The translations under genes were made by a program, and so were the position numbers. Positions 36,337-45,753 of a stretch of DNA of 64,000 nucleotides are shown here, one piece after another. The notes beneath the pieces were generated by a model. That model did not search any database. It was given only the letters and a program-made list of their open reading frames with translations, and was not told the origin of the DNA. The DNA is taken from assembly GCF_003627795.1 (NCBI RefSeq), contig NZ_CP032687.1, positions 513,597 to 577,596 of the forward strand, written 5' to 3'. Position 1 is the first letter of the stretch. Each line of letters begins with the position of its first letter. The DNA is from Rhizobium sp. CCGE531. Its GTDB lineage: Bacteria; Pseudomonadota; Alphaproteobacteria; Rhizobiales; Rhizobiaceae.

Positions 36337-36558
36337 TTACGTGTTCAAGGCGTCCTTCAGAGCCTTGGCAGGCTGGAAGCCCAGCTTTCTTGCCGCAGCA
36401 ACCTTGATCGCCGCACCGGTCGACGGATTGCGGCCTTCGCGCTCCGGGGTATGCTTCACCTTGAATTTCCCGAAGCCGGGAATGAACGTCTCGGCGCCGG
36501 AGGTGGCAGCGGCCGTGATCGCCGCAAATACAGCTTCGACGATCGCCTTTCCCTGCAC
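36337..36558 (-). CDS. HU-type histone-like DNA-binding protein, 5' end damaged
   Basis: A 73-residue frame from GTG reads QGKAIVEAVFAAITAAATSG, then FIPGFGKFKVKHTPEREGRN and a tail KLGFQPAKALKDALN, the body and DNA-binding arm of HU. Normal HU is about 90 residues. In-frame upstream codons read FADKIASDHGLTK, the expected first helix, but are preceded by a TGA, while AAGGAG sits just before them, so the original start codon has been lost by a small deletion. A product from the internal GTG would lack helix 1 and might not dimerise normally. Confidence 0.65.
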   Translation of the reverse strand: MQGKAIVEAVFAAITAAATSGAETFIPGFGKFKVKHTPEREGRNPSTGAAIKVAAARKLGFQPAKALKDALNT

Positions 36559-36607
36559 CTTCGTCAGGCCGTGGTCTGACGCGATCTTGTCAGCGAATCA
36601 CGACTCC

Positions 36608-37225
36608 TTATTCGGTTGCGATGGACCGAACCGCTTTGGCAACGACCTCCAGAGCGTGCACGTCGAGTTCAATGACCCCATCAGACTTCTCGCCGATCGT
36701 TTTCGGCTTTGCGCCGCTGTTGTCCCAGATCCAGGCCTTGTCGGCTTGTTCCAGAAACCAGGGAAATTGCTCAAGGGACCGTTGGTACCGCTGGCGGACT
36801 TTTTCGTCGGGTACCGGATGTCCGCCTTTGGCTACGCGCAACTTGATCCGCTCGATCGAGCGCTCGGGGCTATCGACGACGACATATAAGAACCAGACCG
36901 CGAATCCGAGCGCCTTCGCCGCTACCACGAGACGTCGATACTTCTCTGTCGACAGGACTGTTTCGACGCCGATTGTTTTGTGGACGTTGATCGACGCTTC
37001 AAGCCAAGACTCGATCCGTTGAACCGCGGTTAGGTTGGCTTCCAGCGGCGGTCTGGACTCGACTTTGCTGATTCTGGCAGCCAGTAGATCCGGATTTACG
37101 ATCCAGACTGAGCGACCTTCCATTTCAAGGTCGGCATTCTCGTACACGCTGCTTTTCCCAGAGCCATTTGGCCCGGCGATGATCAGGAAGACTGGCTGCT
37201 CAATCTTCGATGGGAGCACGATCAA
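36608..37225 (-). CDS. Zeta-toxin-like AAA/P-loop kinase
   Basis: A 205-residue protein with a Walker A loop at residues 18-25 (AGPNGSGKSS), WIVNPDLLAARIS and IGVETVLSTEKYRRLV in the order seen in zeta-toxin-type kinases, and a lid region GGHPVPDEKVRQRYQRSL. Zeta toxins phosphorylate UDP-GlcNAc and block cell-wall synthesis; relatives include other small kinases. The gene overlaps the small gene upstream by 26 bases, which is the usual layout of an antitoxin-toxin pair. Toxicity is inferred. Confidence 0.75.
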   Translation of the reverse strand: MIVLPSKIEQPVFLIIAGPNGSGKSSVYENADLEMEGRSVWIVNPDLLAARISKVESRPPLEANLTAVQRIESWLEASINVHKTIGVETVLSTEKYRRLVVAAKALGFAVWFLYVVVDSPERSIERIKLRVAKGGHPVPDEKVRQRYQRSLEQFPWFLEQADKAWIWDNSGAKPKTIGEKSDGVIELDVHALEVVAKAVRSIATE

Positions 37226-37442
37226 GGACGCCAGTTACAGCCTTGTTCTCGCGACGCGCCTTGGCGACATTCTTGCTGAACACGTAGCTCAGATCTTTTC
37301 CGAGCGTCTTGCTCTGCGCGTCGATCGTCCGAACAGTCAGAAACTGCCCGGTACCTGCGTCACGCACGCGTTTCTGCGTGACCGCGGTATCGCGTACGCC
37401 GACTTTGGCACTTCCAAATTTTTTGACGACGACTTTGGCCAT
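37200..37442 (-). CDS. Small protein overlapping the zeta-like kinase, candidate antitoxin
   Basis: An 80-residue protein starting MAKVVVKKFGSAKVGVRDTA, with TVRTIDAQSKTLGKDLSYVF and a basic C-terminus. GGAG is 5 bases before the ATG at 37442 (the frame stays open to 37664). No named family was recognised. It precedes and overlaps the zeta-like kinase gene on the same strand, so it is probably its partner. The early Lys-rich strand and the later helix could fit a DNA- or protein-binding antitoxin. Confidence 0.6.
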   Translation of the reverse strand: MAKVVVKKFGSAKVGVRDTAVTQKRVRDAGTGQFLTVRTIDAQSKTLGKDLSYVFSKNVAKARRENKAVTGVLDRAPIED

Positions 37443-37649
37443 GTCTGCTCCAACCTTTCCGCAAATATAGCAATCATTTTCCCACCCGAAAAGAGCCTGT
37501 TGGCTTTTGACTGGAGGGTGTGCGAGCCTTGCTATGAGAGCGAACGGCTTCACGTTGAAGGCGAAGCAGCCGAATCGCATTGCGAAATCTACCAGGCGTG
37601 GGCCGCCACTGTCATGTCCCTTTGTCTGGTTATTCGTGGCTCCAGGGGC

Positions 37650-37772
37650 GCCTCGATGGGGCACGTCTGACGCGGACCGGCTGCGCCTCGCTCGCTACCC
37701 GCAACGGCGCTTCGAAATTTTCATCACCAACCGGGACTGAGCCGGAAACGCCCCAACGTGAGGCGGGGCCGA
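37650..37772 (+). repeat. Remnant of a second DUF736 unit (leader joined to gene end)
   Basis: Bases 37653-37722 resemble the DUF736 leader at 35713-35790. They are followed at once by TCACCAACCGGGACTGAG, like the last codons of DUF736 (AACCGGGACTGA), and then by a hairpin-forming GCCCC...GGCGGGGCC like the DUF736 terminator. The gene body is missing. This is best read as a duplicated DUF736 unit that lost its coding middle. Confidence 0.55.
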
Positions 37773-37921
37773 CTGGCCAGATAGGCAAGCCGACGACAGA
37801 CATCGAGCCTGCCGCCGGCTTTTTCGGTGCGATACGGAACCGGAATATGTTCGGCGTCAAGATCCCGTTCTTCGTCGAGATCGAGATGTCCTTCGAGACC
37901 GACTGGAACAGGCGCCGATGA

Positions 37922-37939
37922 GGCCCGCTTCGGCGGGCC
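37922..37939 (-). terminator. Hairpin terminator after the WGR gene
   Basis: A perfect 7-bp inverted repeat (GGCCCGC/GCGGGCC) with a 4-base loop lies 4 bases after the stop of the leftward WGR gene. It reads as a stable UUCG-type hairpin on the plus strand and could serve both directions. Confidence 0.55.
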
Positions 37940-37943
37940 ATTC

Positions 37944-38201
37944 TCATGTTGGCACGGAGGTGCGTGGACGATAGCCGCGCTTTCGTTTCTGCCGCAGCAG
38001 GTCGAGAAACAGTTCGACTGCTTCCTCTTCCCGCCCGAAATGGTGGACCATCATCTGACCCTTCGTGCCGATGCGGCCCCATTTCCGGAGCAGGCAGACA
38101 TCCCCGAACAGGTTGGGCTCGATCGACATGGCGTAGTAGCGCGCCATGTTTCTGGCGGCGTCAGAGCGTTCGACATAAAGATGGTACGGTTGCGCGATCA
38201 T
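37944..38201 (-). CDS. WGR-domain protein
   Basis: An 85-residue protein that is essentially one WGR domain: YHLYVERSDAARNMARYYAM, then NLFGDVCLLRKWGRIGTKGQ with the name-giving W-G-R, and EEAVELFLDLLRQKRKRGY. WGR domains bind nucleic acid ends in PARP proteins; stand-alone copies are common on rhizobial plasmids with unknown roles. The ATG at 38201 is chosen over an upstream TTG at 38237. A stable hairpin follows the stop. Confidence 0.8.
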   Translation of the reverse strand: MIAQPYHLYVERSDAARNMARYYAMSIEPNLFGDVCLLRKWGRIGTKGQMMVHHFGREEEAVELFLDLLRQKRKRGYRPRTSVPT

Positions 38202-38239
38202 GAGACAAGAATCGCCTATGCCGGGAATCGCGTCCAACG

Positions 38240-38562
38240 AGACTTATGAATCGGTCGGCAAGGATCGATTCATATCGCTGATGACCTGCGACCGGACACG
38301 ATGGCCTTGCTCGAATTTGCCTGATGACGGTCCGTGCGGATGGCGACCATCGATAAGGAACTTAAACCAATTCCGCGGGATTTCCTTTCGAGGCTGGGCT
38401 TGGCACAATGAGCGTCTTCGACTGCCGCCGACATCAGATGATAGAGGTTTAATTTCAGGGAGCTTCGCTTTTTTTAGGCGTGCGCTGGCGCAGGTTTCTC
38501 ACTTCGCCGGGATTTCACCTCCGAGAAGATCATAAATTTCGAAAATAGCATGAGGATGTCAC
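38240..38562. other. No supported gene
   Basis: About 320 bases between the WGR gene and a small membrane protein gene. Only short frames without signals. Confidence 0.3.
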
Positions 38563-38739
38563 ATGAAAGGCTATCTTCCCTATGTCATCGGCGCATTGTT
38601 GGGCGCCATCGTCGCGGTCGCTGTGTCCATTCTCTTCGGCCTTGATGGGATGTTCCAGCTTGCGGTCTTGGCGCTGCTGCCGGTTCTGGGTGCTGCGCTG
38701 GTCGAGCGCTTTTACTATCGCGGGTCACGAGCGCGCTAA
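38563..38739 (+). CDS. Small two-helix membrane protein
   Basis: A 58-residue protein: MKGYLPYVIGALLGAIVAVA begins one hydrophobic helix and FQLAVLALLPVLGAALVERF a second, followed by a short basic tail (YYRGSRAR). GAGGATG precedes the ATG at 38563. No family recognised. It may be an inner-membrane accessory protein of the plasmid. Confidence 0.5.
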   Translation: MKGYLPYVIGALLGAIVAVAVSILFGLDGMFQLAVLALLPVLGAALVERFYYRGSRAR

Positions 38740-38888
38740 CGTGACTATCAACAGATGGATATCGGGCCTCGGTCGTGCAAAGCCGACGGTTCTTGGGCGA
38801 GACGCCTGCGGCGCACGGCTCTATTCGCGATGCTCACGGTGCCCGAAAACGGTCTCCGCCCATCCAGGTGCGATCCTCTCGCAGCCCC

Positions 38889-39467
38889 TCACCCGCACCA
38901 TCCATGTCTTGCGCCGTCCCAGCGCCGGGCAAGACCTTCATCGATGAGGCGGTCGCCGAGCGAGCGCCCTTCCCGTGTAACGGTCCGGAGTTTTCGGCCA
39001 TACTTGTCCTCGTCCCGCAAGCCTACTGACAACGAGAACTTGCCGGCGTTCAGAAGCGCCAGCAGGCGCGCTTTCGCTGCCTCGCCCTTGATCCGTTCCG
39101 CCTCGCAGCGCGGTGGGCTGAGCTCCGGCGTGTCGATGTCAGCGATGCGGATTTTTTCTCCCCCAAACCAGAAAGTGTCGCCATCGACGACGCAGTTCAT
39201 TCGCACGCTCTCGCCGCACAACGAAAACGTGGCCTGCGACGTATCCGTTGTCGGCGCCTTGGCCAAAGCTAAGATGCCAGAAAGATCGCCGGCGCCGGCA
39301 AAGGCAAACCATCCGCCTGCTCCAATGATGATGGCTGAGATGACCGCCATCAGCGACTTGCGCGGGCCGTTCTGTCCAGTTCGGAATTTTCGCTGCGGCC
39401 GATATCGATCGCTCCCGCGGCCGGATTTGCGCCGCGGTCTCAACGGCACCACATTCGATTTCGCCAC
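38889..39467 (-). CDS. Membrane-anchored staphylococcal-nuclease-like (TNase) protein
   Basis: About 192 residues. A basic N-terminus (NVVPLRPRRKSGRG) is followed by one transmembrane helix (SLMAVISAIIIGAGGWFAFA) and an SNase domain: VVDGDTFWFGGEKIRIADID, TPE, then KYGRKLRTVTREGRSLGDRL. The calcium and phosphate-binding Asp/Arg/Glu positions of micrococcal nuclease are present. It would degrade nucleic acid outside the inner membrane. Rhizobial plasmids often carry it beside traG. The GTG at 39467 has GAGG 8 bases upstream and is preferred; ATG at 39491 is possible. Confidence 0.8.
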   Translation of the reverse strand: MAKSNVVPLRPRRKSGRGSDRYRPQRKFRTGQNGPRKSLMAVISAIIIGAGGWFAFAGAGDLSGILALAKAPTTDTSQATFSLCGESVRMNCVVDGDTFWFGGEKIRIADIDTPELSPPRCEAERIKGEAAKARLLALLNAGKFSLSVGLRDEDKYGRKLRTVTREGRSLGDRLIDEGLARRWDGARHGWCG

Positions 39468-39699
39468 GTGCCTGTCCTCTGCTGTTCGCATCAATCTACG
39501 TCGAGCCCGGTTTCTTCTGTCTTTACGAACAAGCCGGCCTCAGATGGAGTTTAGGAGCGGGCGCAGTCGGTCCCGCCTCCCCGGTGTGGGCCACTATGTT
39601 GAGGCTCCTGCGGCTGCGCTTTTTCCCGCTCCTTGCACGACGAGAATTCCAGAAATCCCGCCCTTCGGCGGACGCCCACGCTGATTTCTCCGATACTCT

Positions 39700-41676
39700 T
39701 CATTGTTCTCGATCGGCCTTGCTCGCTGCGCTGCGCGCCGGCCGATCGGGCGAATTCTCTGCGGGGTTCGCTGCTTTCGAAAACGCTCTCGCGCCCACGC
39801 ACCCCTTCATATCGTCACGCCGAAACCAGATCGCGCGTCCGCATCTGAGCGGCGCGTTTCCGGCGGTGAAGACGATCTGCTCGTCGGCCCGCATGCGCAG
39901 CACCTCGTGCGGCTGGATCAGCGGCCTGGCGGCGAGTTGCTTCGACCGCGTGCGCGACGATCCTTTCGATTGGACACTGCGGCTGACCTGATCGATCTCG
40001 ACGGTCGTCATGCCGCAGCGGCGTGAGATGTAGTCGGCAGTCTCGGGATCGTTGATCGCGGCGAATGAAATCCAGCTTGCGCTCTCGAACCATTTGCTCG
40101 CCGCATCGCGGCCGCCATAGGTCTCGCGCATCTGGCCGATCGACTGGTAGATCATGGTCAGCGTGATTCCATACTTACGGCCGGCGTCGCGCGCGGTCTC
40201 CAGGATGCGCATGTAGCCGAGGCGCGCCACCTCATCGAGAAGGAACAGTGCCCTTCCCTGCATCTCTCCGTTGCGGTTGTAGATCGCGTTCAGAAACGCG
40301 CCGATGATGACGCGCGCCAGGCCCGCATGCGTCTCCAGCGTCTTGAGATCGATGTTGATGAAGACATCCGTCTTTCCGTCCGCCAGATCGCTCGTCGAAA
40401 AGGAAGTTCCCGAGACCAGCGCGGCGTAGTTCGGATAGGACAGCCAGTGCGTTTCCTTGACCGCGTTGGCATATACGCCCGAGAAGGTTTCCGGCGTCAT
40501 GTTGACGAAGGCTGCGACATTCTCCTTGACGAAATCCGAATTCGAATCGTCGTAGATTTCATGCAGCCGCTGGCGCAGTTGGGGCTCTGGCTCGGACAGG
40601 TTCTTGCGTACTTGCCGGAGTGTCTGGTCGTTTTCCGTCGTGTGGCCTGAGAGGCAAACGTCGGCAATGAGAGCCGTCAGCAACTGCAAGGCCGAGGCGC
40701 GGAAGAAGTCGTCACGGACCCCACGCGCGCCACCGCTGTCGCTCATGATCCACGATGCGACGGAGGCGATATCCTCCTCTTTCGTTCCCCCGAACCGGCC
40801 GATCCAGTCGAGCGCGTTGAAGCCGATTTCCGAGTGTTTCGGATCGAGCACGAAGACGTCGCGGTTGGCGTCGCCACGGTGCTTCAACACCATTGGCGCA
40901 ACCTCGTTCGAAGGATCGAGGACAACGAGCGCGCCACCCCACTTGAGCGCCGTCGGGATCGTGACCGATGTCGTCTTGAAGCCGCCGGATCCGGCGAACA
41001 CGATGCCGTGCGACGAGCCGAACGAGCCGTCGAAGCAAAGCAGCGGCGACTTGCCGCCCGCTCCCCAGCTCGCGGCGCTGTCGGCGCGAAACGATGGTGC
41101 CGCGATGCTATCCCGGTCGACCCGGTAGCGCTCGCCGATGACGATGCCGCCGCTCTCGGCAAACAGCTTTTCGGCTTGCGATAGTTTCATCCAGTCGGCC
41201 TCGCCGTGCAGCGCCCGTTTCCCAACGATGCGCTTCGGTTCGGCCCTCGCGAATGTCGCGTTGCCGGCAATCGCCACACGCATGCCGAACAGCGCCGACA
41301 TCAGCACGGCAGCAGCCCCGATCGCCGTCGCGGGATCGAGATAGTTGAAGACGGTTTTGCCGGCCGGGACTTGTTCGAGATACGCGGAGAGCCTCGATGC
41401 CTCGCGCAGGACCGCTAGGACGAGCGTCGCTGTCGCGCCCGTGACAACGCCCCATCCTGCCGTCCTGATCCGCGCGGAGCCTGCGCTCGCAAACAGAAAG
41501 ATGATGCCGACGACGGACGCGGCGACATAGGGCAGAGCGATGCCGGCACGGCCGAGCATCTGCCGGGCGGCATCGCTCTTGCCGAAGTGGGATAGCCACA
41601 GTTCGGTCCCGGTCATGCCGATGGCCATCAGCATCATCAACGCGCATGGCGCTACGAACAGCAGGATCCTAGTCAT
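39700..41676 (-). CDS. traG: TraG, VirD4-type conjugative coupling protein
   Basis: A 658-residue type IV coupling protein. Two N-terminal membrane segments ([36 protein letters not shown]) are followed by the NTPase domain with Walker [11 protein letters not shown] and Walker [13 protein letters not shown]. It brings the TraA-oriT DNA complex to the Trb secretion channel. GGAG is 4-5 bases before the ATG at 41676, and the start overlaps the end of traD by 8 bases. It is the last gene of the leftward traC-traD-traG operon. Confidence 0.95.
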   Translation of the reverse strand: MTRILLFVAPCALMMLMAIGMTGTELWLSHFGKSDAARQMLGRAGIALPYVAASVVGIIFLFASAGSARIRTAGWGVVTGATATLVLAVLREASRLSAYLEQVPAGKTVFNYLDPATAIGAAAVLMSALFGMRVAIAGNATFARAEPKRIVGKRALHGEADWMKLSQAEKLFAESGGIVIGERYRVDRDSIAAPSFRADSAASWGAGGKSPLLCFDGSFGSSHGIVFAGSGGFKTTSVTIPTALKWGGALVVLDPSNEVAPMVLKHRGDANRDVFVLDPKHSEIGFNALDWIGRFGGTKEEDIASVASWIMSDSGGARGVRDDFFRASALQLLTALIADVCLSGHTTENDQTLRQVRKNLSEPEPQLRQRLHEIYDDSNSDFVKENVAAFVNMTPETFSGVYANAVKETHWLSYPNYAALVSGTSFSTSDLADGKTDVFINIDLKTLETHAGLARVIIGAFLNAIYNRNGEMQGRALFLLDEVARLGYMRILETARDAGRKYGITLTMIYQSIGQMRETYGGRDAASKWFESASWISFAAINDPETADYISRRCGMTTVEIDQVSRSVQSKGSSRTRSKQLAARPLIQPHEVLRMRADEQIVFTAGNAPLRCGRAIWFRRDDMKGCVGARAFSKAANPAENSPDRPARSAASKADREQ

Positions 41677-41884
41677 CTCTCTCTCCGAACGCTTCAGCAC
41701 CGAGTGCGGCGAGCCGTGAGCGCTCCTGTGCGTCTCCCTTCAGGCGCGCGGCGGCATCGATGAGGAGCCCGAGCAGCAGCGCGCGCTTCTCGTAGCGCAG
41801 CCCCGCCTTGATGATCAGGCCGCCGAGCTCGATCTTTTCGCGCGTGTCCTTCTTGCGGGCATCTGATGTCGTGGATCTTCGCAT
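41669..41884 (-). CDS. traD: TraD conjugal transfer protein
   Basis: A 71-residue protein reading [20 protein letters not shown], then [20 protein letters not shown], typical of Ti-type TraD, a small accessory protein of the DNA-processing machinery whose biochemical role is unclear. It sits between traC (4 bases upstream) and traG (overlap). The frame is open further upstream (to 42067), but the upstream part lies over traC. Confidence 0.9.
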   Translation of the reverse strand: MRRSTTSDARKKDTREKIELGGLIIKAGLRYEKRALLLGLLIDAAARLKGDAQERSRLAALGAEAFGERDD

Positions 41885-41888
41885 CCGC

Positions 41889-42185
41889 TCAAGCCTCGCC
41901 AGTCCTGCCCTCAGCCGTACCAGGCGGGTTCTGCGCGGCGGGCGCGCTGCCCTCGCCTGCGCCGCTTGCCCCCTTCCCTCCGGTCGAACGGACCTTGCCT
42001 CCGCGAAAGCGTTTCGCCAGATCCTCGAATGCTGCCTGCAGTTCACCCTCGTCGATCTCGATCTCACCGAGCCCGGCTTTAAGCGCGATCCGGCCGATGC
42101 GCTCGGCCTCCCGGGTCTCGGCGAGCTTCAATTGCTCCTGGAGCCTGGCGATTTCGTCGCGGATTTTCGAGGATGGTTTCTTCAT
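41889..42185 (-). CDS. traC: TraC conjugal transfer protein
   Basis: A 98-residue protein starting [20 protein letters not shown] with a short coiled coil, then [20 protein letters not shown], the conserved TraC block, and a low-complexity Gly/Ala tail. In Ti plasmids TraC assists relaxosome formation at oriT. AAGGAG lies 10 bases before the ATG at 42185. First gene of traCDG, reading away from oriT. Confidence 0.9.
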   Translation of the reverse strand: MKKPSSKIRDEIARLQEQLKLAETREAERIGRIALKAGLGEIEIDEGELQAAFEDLAKRFRGGKVRSTGGKGASGAGEGSAPAAQNPPGTAEGRTGEA

Positions 42186-42258
42186 GTCCGGATGTCTCCT
42201 TGGGTGCGAAAGCTTGTCTTTCGGACCCCATCTTCCGGATGTCGGTGCGGAACGCACT

Positions 42259-42275
42259 ACTGTGAATCCTACAAT
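42259..42275 (-). promoter_or_regulatory. Candidate TraR-box between traC and traA
   Basis: On the minus strand the sequence is ATTGTAGGATTCACAGT. Nearly the same string occurs at 60140-60156 (TTGTAGGAATCACCAGT), and a fully symmetric form at 60053-60068 (TTGTAGAATCCTACAA). All three lie in promoter regions that TraR controls in Ti-type plasmids. It is 74 bases from traC and about 170 from traA. Confidence 0.5.
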
Positions 42276-42330
42276 CGCCAAGGGCGATGCTTTCGTGGAT
42301 GATCCCGGCCGCTCGACAAGAGCGGCATCC

Positions 42331-42363
42331 GAAGGGCGCAATTATACGTCGCTGGCGCGACGT
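42331..42363. other. oriT: oriT nick region
   Basis: On the minus strand TATAATTGCGCCCTTC matches the RSF1010/Ti nick core (TAAGTGCGCCCT in RSF1010). Next to it is a perfect 7-bp inverted repeat, ACGTCGC-TGGC-GCGACGT (42346-42363), the type of hairpin recognised by MOBQ relaxases. The location, between divergent traC and traA, is that of oriT in Ti plasmids. Confidence 0.75.
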
Positions 42364-42441
42364 TCTTTTGAGAGCGCCTGGCGGAGCCGATCTCGCTGGC
42401 GAACATGTTGATTTTGCTCGGAATCGGGAGAGAATTCCGCC

Positions 42442-45400
42442 GTGGCCGTTCCTCATTTCTCCGTCAGCATCGTCGCCCGCGGCTCCGGCCGCAGCGCTGT
42501 GCTGTCGGCGGCCTATCGGCATTGCGCCAAGATGGAGTACGAGCGGGAGGCCCGCACGATCGACTACACCCGCAAGCAGGGCTTGCTGCACGAGGAGTTC
42601 GTCATCCCTGCCGATGCGCCGTCATGGCTGCGGACGATGATTGCCGACCGATCCGTCTCCGGCGCGTCGGAAGCGTTCTGGAACAGTGTCGAAATCTTCG
42701 AGAAACGCGTCGATGCCCAGCTTGCAAAGGATGTGACCGTTGCGCTGCCGATGGAGCTCTCAAGCGAGCAGAACATCGAACTGGTGCGGGATTTTATCGA
42801 GCGTCACATCACGTCGAAGGGCATGATCGCCGACTGGGTCTATCACGATGCACCCGGCAATCCGCATGTGCACCTGATGACGACGCTCCGGCCGCTGACC
42901 GAAGACGGGTTCGGCGCCAAGAAGGTTGCAGTGACCGGCCCTGGCGGCAAGCCAGTGCGCAACGATGCCGGCAAGATCGTCTACGAGCTCTGGGCCGGCA
43001 GCCTCGACGATTTCAATGCCTTTCGTGACGGCTGGTTCGCCTGTCAGAACCGGCACCTGGCGCGCGCCGGCCTCGATCTCCGCGTCGACGGCCATTCCTT
43101 CGAGAAGCAGGGGATCAATCTGACGCCAACCATCCACCTCGGTGTCGGCGCCAAGGCGATCGAGCGCAAGTCGGCGGAAGCCGAGCGGGCCCCTTCGCTG
43201 GAGCGGTTGGAGCTGCAGGAGGAGCGCCGGGCCGAAAACGCCCGCCGCATTCAGCGCCGTCCCGAGCTCGTGCTCGACCTGATCACGCGGGAGAAGAGCG
43301 TCTTCGACGAACGCGACGTTGCCAAGATCCTCCACCGCTACATAGACGACGCTGGCCTCTTCCAAAGTCTGATGGCAAGGATCCTGCAGAGCCCCGAAAC
43401 GCTCCGGCTCGAACGCGAGCGGATCGAGTTTTCAGGCGGCCTACGCGTGCCGACGAAATACACGACGCGGGACCTCGTCCGGCTGGAAGCAGAGATGGCC
43501 AACCGGGCGATCTGGCTGGCTCAACGCTCTTCTCACGGCGTTGCGGACGCTGTGCGCGAAGCCACCTTCGCCCGCCACCTGCGCCTGGCGGACGAGCAGA
43601 AGACGGCGATCGCACATGTTACCGGCGGCGAGCGCATCGCTGCGGTGATCGGACGTGCAGGCGCCGGCAAGACGACGATGATGAAGGCGGCGCGCGAAGC
43701 CTGGGAAGCGGCCGGTTATCGCGTCGTCGGCGGGGCGCTTGCGGGCAAGGCCGCCGAGGGCCTGGAGAAGGAAGCCGGCATTCTCTCCCGCACGCTGTCA
43801 TCATGGGAACTGCGCTGGAACCAAGGCCGCAATCAGCTGGACGACAAAACCGTATTCGTTCTCGACGAAGCGGGCATGGTGTCGTCGCGGCAGATGGCGC
43901 TGTTTGTCGAAGCGGCGACCAAGGCCGGCGCCAAACTCGTGCTTGTCGGAGATCCGGAACAGCTCCAGCCGATCGAAGCCGGCGCTGCCTTCCGCGCCAT
44001 TGCCGACCGCATCGGCTATGGCGAACTCGAAAACATCTACCGCCAGCGTGAACAGTGGATGCGCGAGGCGTCGCTCGATCTGGCCCGCGGCAATATCGGC
44101 AGAGCCGTCGAAGCCTATCGCGCCCAGGGCCGCGTCAGCGGAGCCGATCTCAAGGCCGATGCCGTGCAGGCGCTGATTGCCGATTGGAACCGCGACTACG
44201 ATCCGCAAAGGTCGAGCCTCATTCTTGCGCACTTGCGAAGAGACGTGCGCATGCTCAACGGCATGGCTCGCGCAAAGCTCGTCGAACGCGGTCTCGTCGC
44301 CGACGGTTTCGCCTTCCGGACCGAAGACGGGCACCGAAAATTCGCGGCCGGCGACCAGATCGTGTTCCTGAAGAACGAGGGCTCGCTCGGCGTCAAGAAC
44401 GGTATGCTGGCGAAGGTCGTGGACGCAACGCCCGGGCGTATTGTCGCGGAAGTCGGAGACGGCGAACACCGCCGCCAGGTCACGGTCGAACAACGCTTCT
44501 ACGCCAATCTCGATCACGGCTATGCCACCACGATCCATAAGAGCCAGGGTGCCACCGTCGATAGGGTGAAGGTGCTGGCTTCCCTCTCTCTCGACCGCCA
44601 TCTCACTTACGTGGCCATGACCCGTCACCGAGAGGACTTCGGTCTCTACCACGGCCGCCGATCTTTCGCCAAGGCAGGCGGCCTGATCCCGATCCTGTCG
44701 CGCAGACAAGCCAAGGAAACGACGCTCGATTATGCGAGTGGCCGCTTCTACGCCCAAGCCCTTCGCTTCGCCGACGCCCGTGGCCTTCACCTCGTTAACG
44801 TCGCACGCACTGTCGTTCGCGACCGGATCGAATGGACCGTCCGGCAAAAGTCGAAGCTCGCCGCGCTTGGCGCTCGTCTGGCGGCAATCGCCCGCAGGCT
44901 TGGTCTGTCCGCCGGCGCGGCCAAGACCAGTCAATCGCACAGCATGCAGGAGGCAAAACCCATGGTATCGGGCATCACCACGTTCCCAAAATCGCTGGAA
45001 CAGGTCGTCGAGGACCTGCTTGCAGCGGACCCCGGCTTGAAGAAGCAATGGGAGGAAGTCTCAGCGCGCTTCCATCTCGTCTACGCTCAGCCGGAAGACG
45101 CGTTCAAGGCTGTCAACGTCGATGCGATGCTGAGAAACGAAGCGGCGGCGAAATCGACGATCACCAAGATCGGTTCCGAGCCGGAGACCTTTGGTGCGCT
45201 GAAAGGCAAGACCGGGATCCTTGCCGGCCGCGCCGACAAGCAGGCCCATGAGAGGGCCGTCACCAATGCGCCGGCGCTTGCCCGAAACCTGGAACGCTAT
45301 CTGCGGCAGCGCACGGAGGCGGAACACAAATATGACGCCGAGGAGCGCGCCGTCCGCATGAAGATCTCTCTCGACATCCCGGCGCTGTCGCCGGCGGCAA

Positions 45401-45753
45401 AGCAGACGCTCGAACGCGTCCGTGACGCCATCGATCGCAACGACCTTCCCGCAGGACTCGAAAACGCGCTCGCCGACAAAATGGTGAAAGCCGAACTCGA
45501 AGGTTTTGCGAGAGCCGTATCGGAACGTTTCGGGGAACGCACCTTCCTACCGCTCGCCGCCAAAGACATGACAGGTCAGACCTTCCAGTCGGTGACCTCG
45601 AGCATGTCTGCCGGGCAGAAGGCGGAAGTGCAATCGGCCTGGAGCACGATGCGAACGGTGCAGCAACTTTCCGCGCATGAGCGCACGACCGAGGCGTTGA
45701 AGCAGGCCGAGACGCTGCGGCAAACGAAGAGCCAGGGGCTCTCGCTCAAATGA
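42442..45753 (+). CDS. traA: TraA, conjugative relaxase-helicase (MOBQ, Ti type)
   Basis: A 1103-residue protein. The N-terminus (FSVSIVARGSGRSAVLSAAY) and PGNPHVHLMTTLRPL with the HxH metal ligands form the MobA/MobL relaxase domain that nicks oriT. From about residue 375 follows a RecD/TraI-type helicase with Walker A GRAGAGKTTMM and Walker B VFVLDEAGMVSS, and a UvrD-like C-terminal helicase motif (GYATTIHKSQGATVDRVKVL). A 250-residue C-terminal domain completes the Ti-type TraA layout. The start is GTG at 42442. It diverges from traC across oriT and its end overlaps traF (ATGA). Confidence 0.95.
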   Translation: MAVPHFSVSIVARGSGRSAVLSAAYRHCAKMEYEREARTIDYTRKQGLLHEEFVIPADAPSWLRTMIADRSVSGASEAFWNSVEIFEKRVDAQLAKDVTVALPMELSSEQNIELVRDFIERHITSKGMIADWVYHDAPGNPHVHLMTTLRPLTEDGFGAKKVAVTGPGGKPVRNDAGKIVYELWAGSLDDFNAFRDGWFACQNRHLARAGLDLRVDGHSFEKQGINLTPTIHLGVGAKAIERKSAEAERAPSLERLELQEERRAENARRIQRRPELVLDLITREKSVFDERDVAKILHRYIDDAGLFQSLMARILQSPETLRLERERIEFSGGLRVPTKYTTRDLVRLEAEMANRAIWLAQRSSHGVADAVREATFARHLRLADEQKTAIAHVTGGERIAAVIGRAGAGKTTMMKAAREAWEAAGYRVVGGALAGKAAEGLEKEAGILSRTLSSWELRWNQGRNQLDDKTVFVLDEAGMVSSRQMALFVEAATKAGAKLVLVGDPEQLQPIEAGAAFRAIADRIGYGELENIYRQREQWMREASLDLARGNIGRAVEAYRAQGRVSGADLKADAVQALIADWNRDYDPQRSSLILAHLRRDVRMLNGMARAKLVERGLVADGFAFRTEDGHRKFAAGDQIVFLKNEGSLGVKNGMLAKVVDATPGRIVAEVGDGEHRRQVTVEQRFYANLDHGYATTIHKSQGATVDRVKVLASLSLDRHLTYVAMTRHREDFGLYHGRRSFAKAGGLIPILSRRQAKETTLDYASGRFYAQALRFADARGLHLVNVARTVVRDRIEWTVRQKSKLAALGARLAAIARRLGLSAGAAKTSQSHSMQEAKPMVSGITTFPKSLEQVVEDLLAADPGLKKQWEEVSARFHLVYAQPEDAFKAVNVDAMLRNEAAAKSTITKIGSEPETFGALKGKTGILAGRADKQAHERAVTNAPALARNLERYLRQRTEAEHKYDAEERAVRMKISLDIPALSPAAKQTLERVRDAIDRNDLPAGLENALADKMVKAELEGFARAVSERFGERTFLPLAAKDMTGQTFQSVTSSMSAGQKAEVQSAWSTMRTVQQLSAHERTTEALKQAETLRQTKSQGLSLK

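Noticed and set aside
43801..45048. 415-codon minus-strand frame inside traA
   Set aside because: Shadow of traA; composition follows its codon positions.
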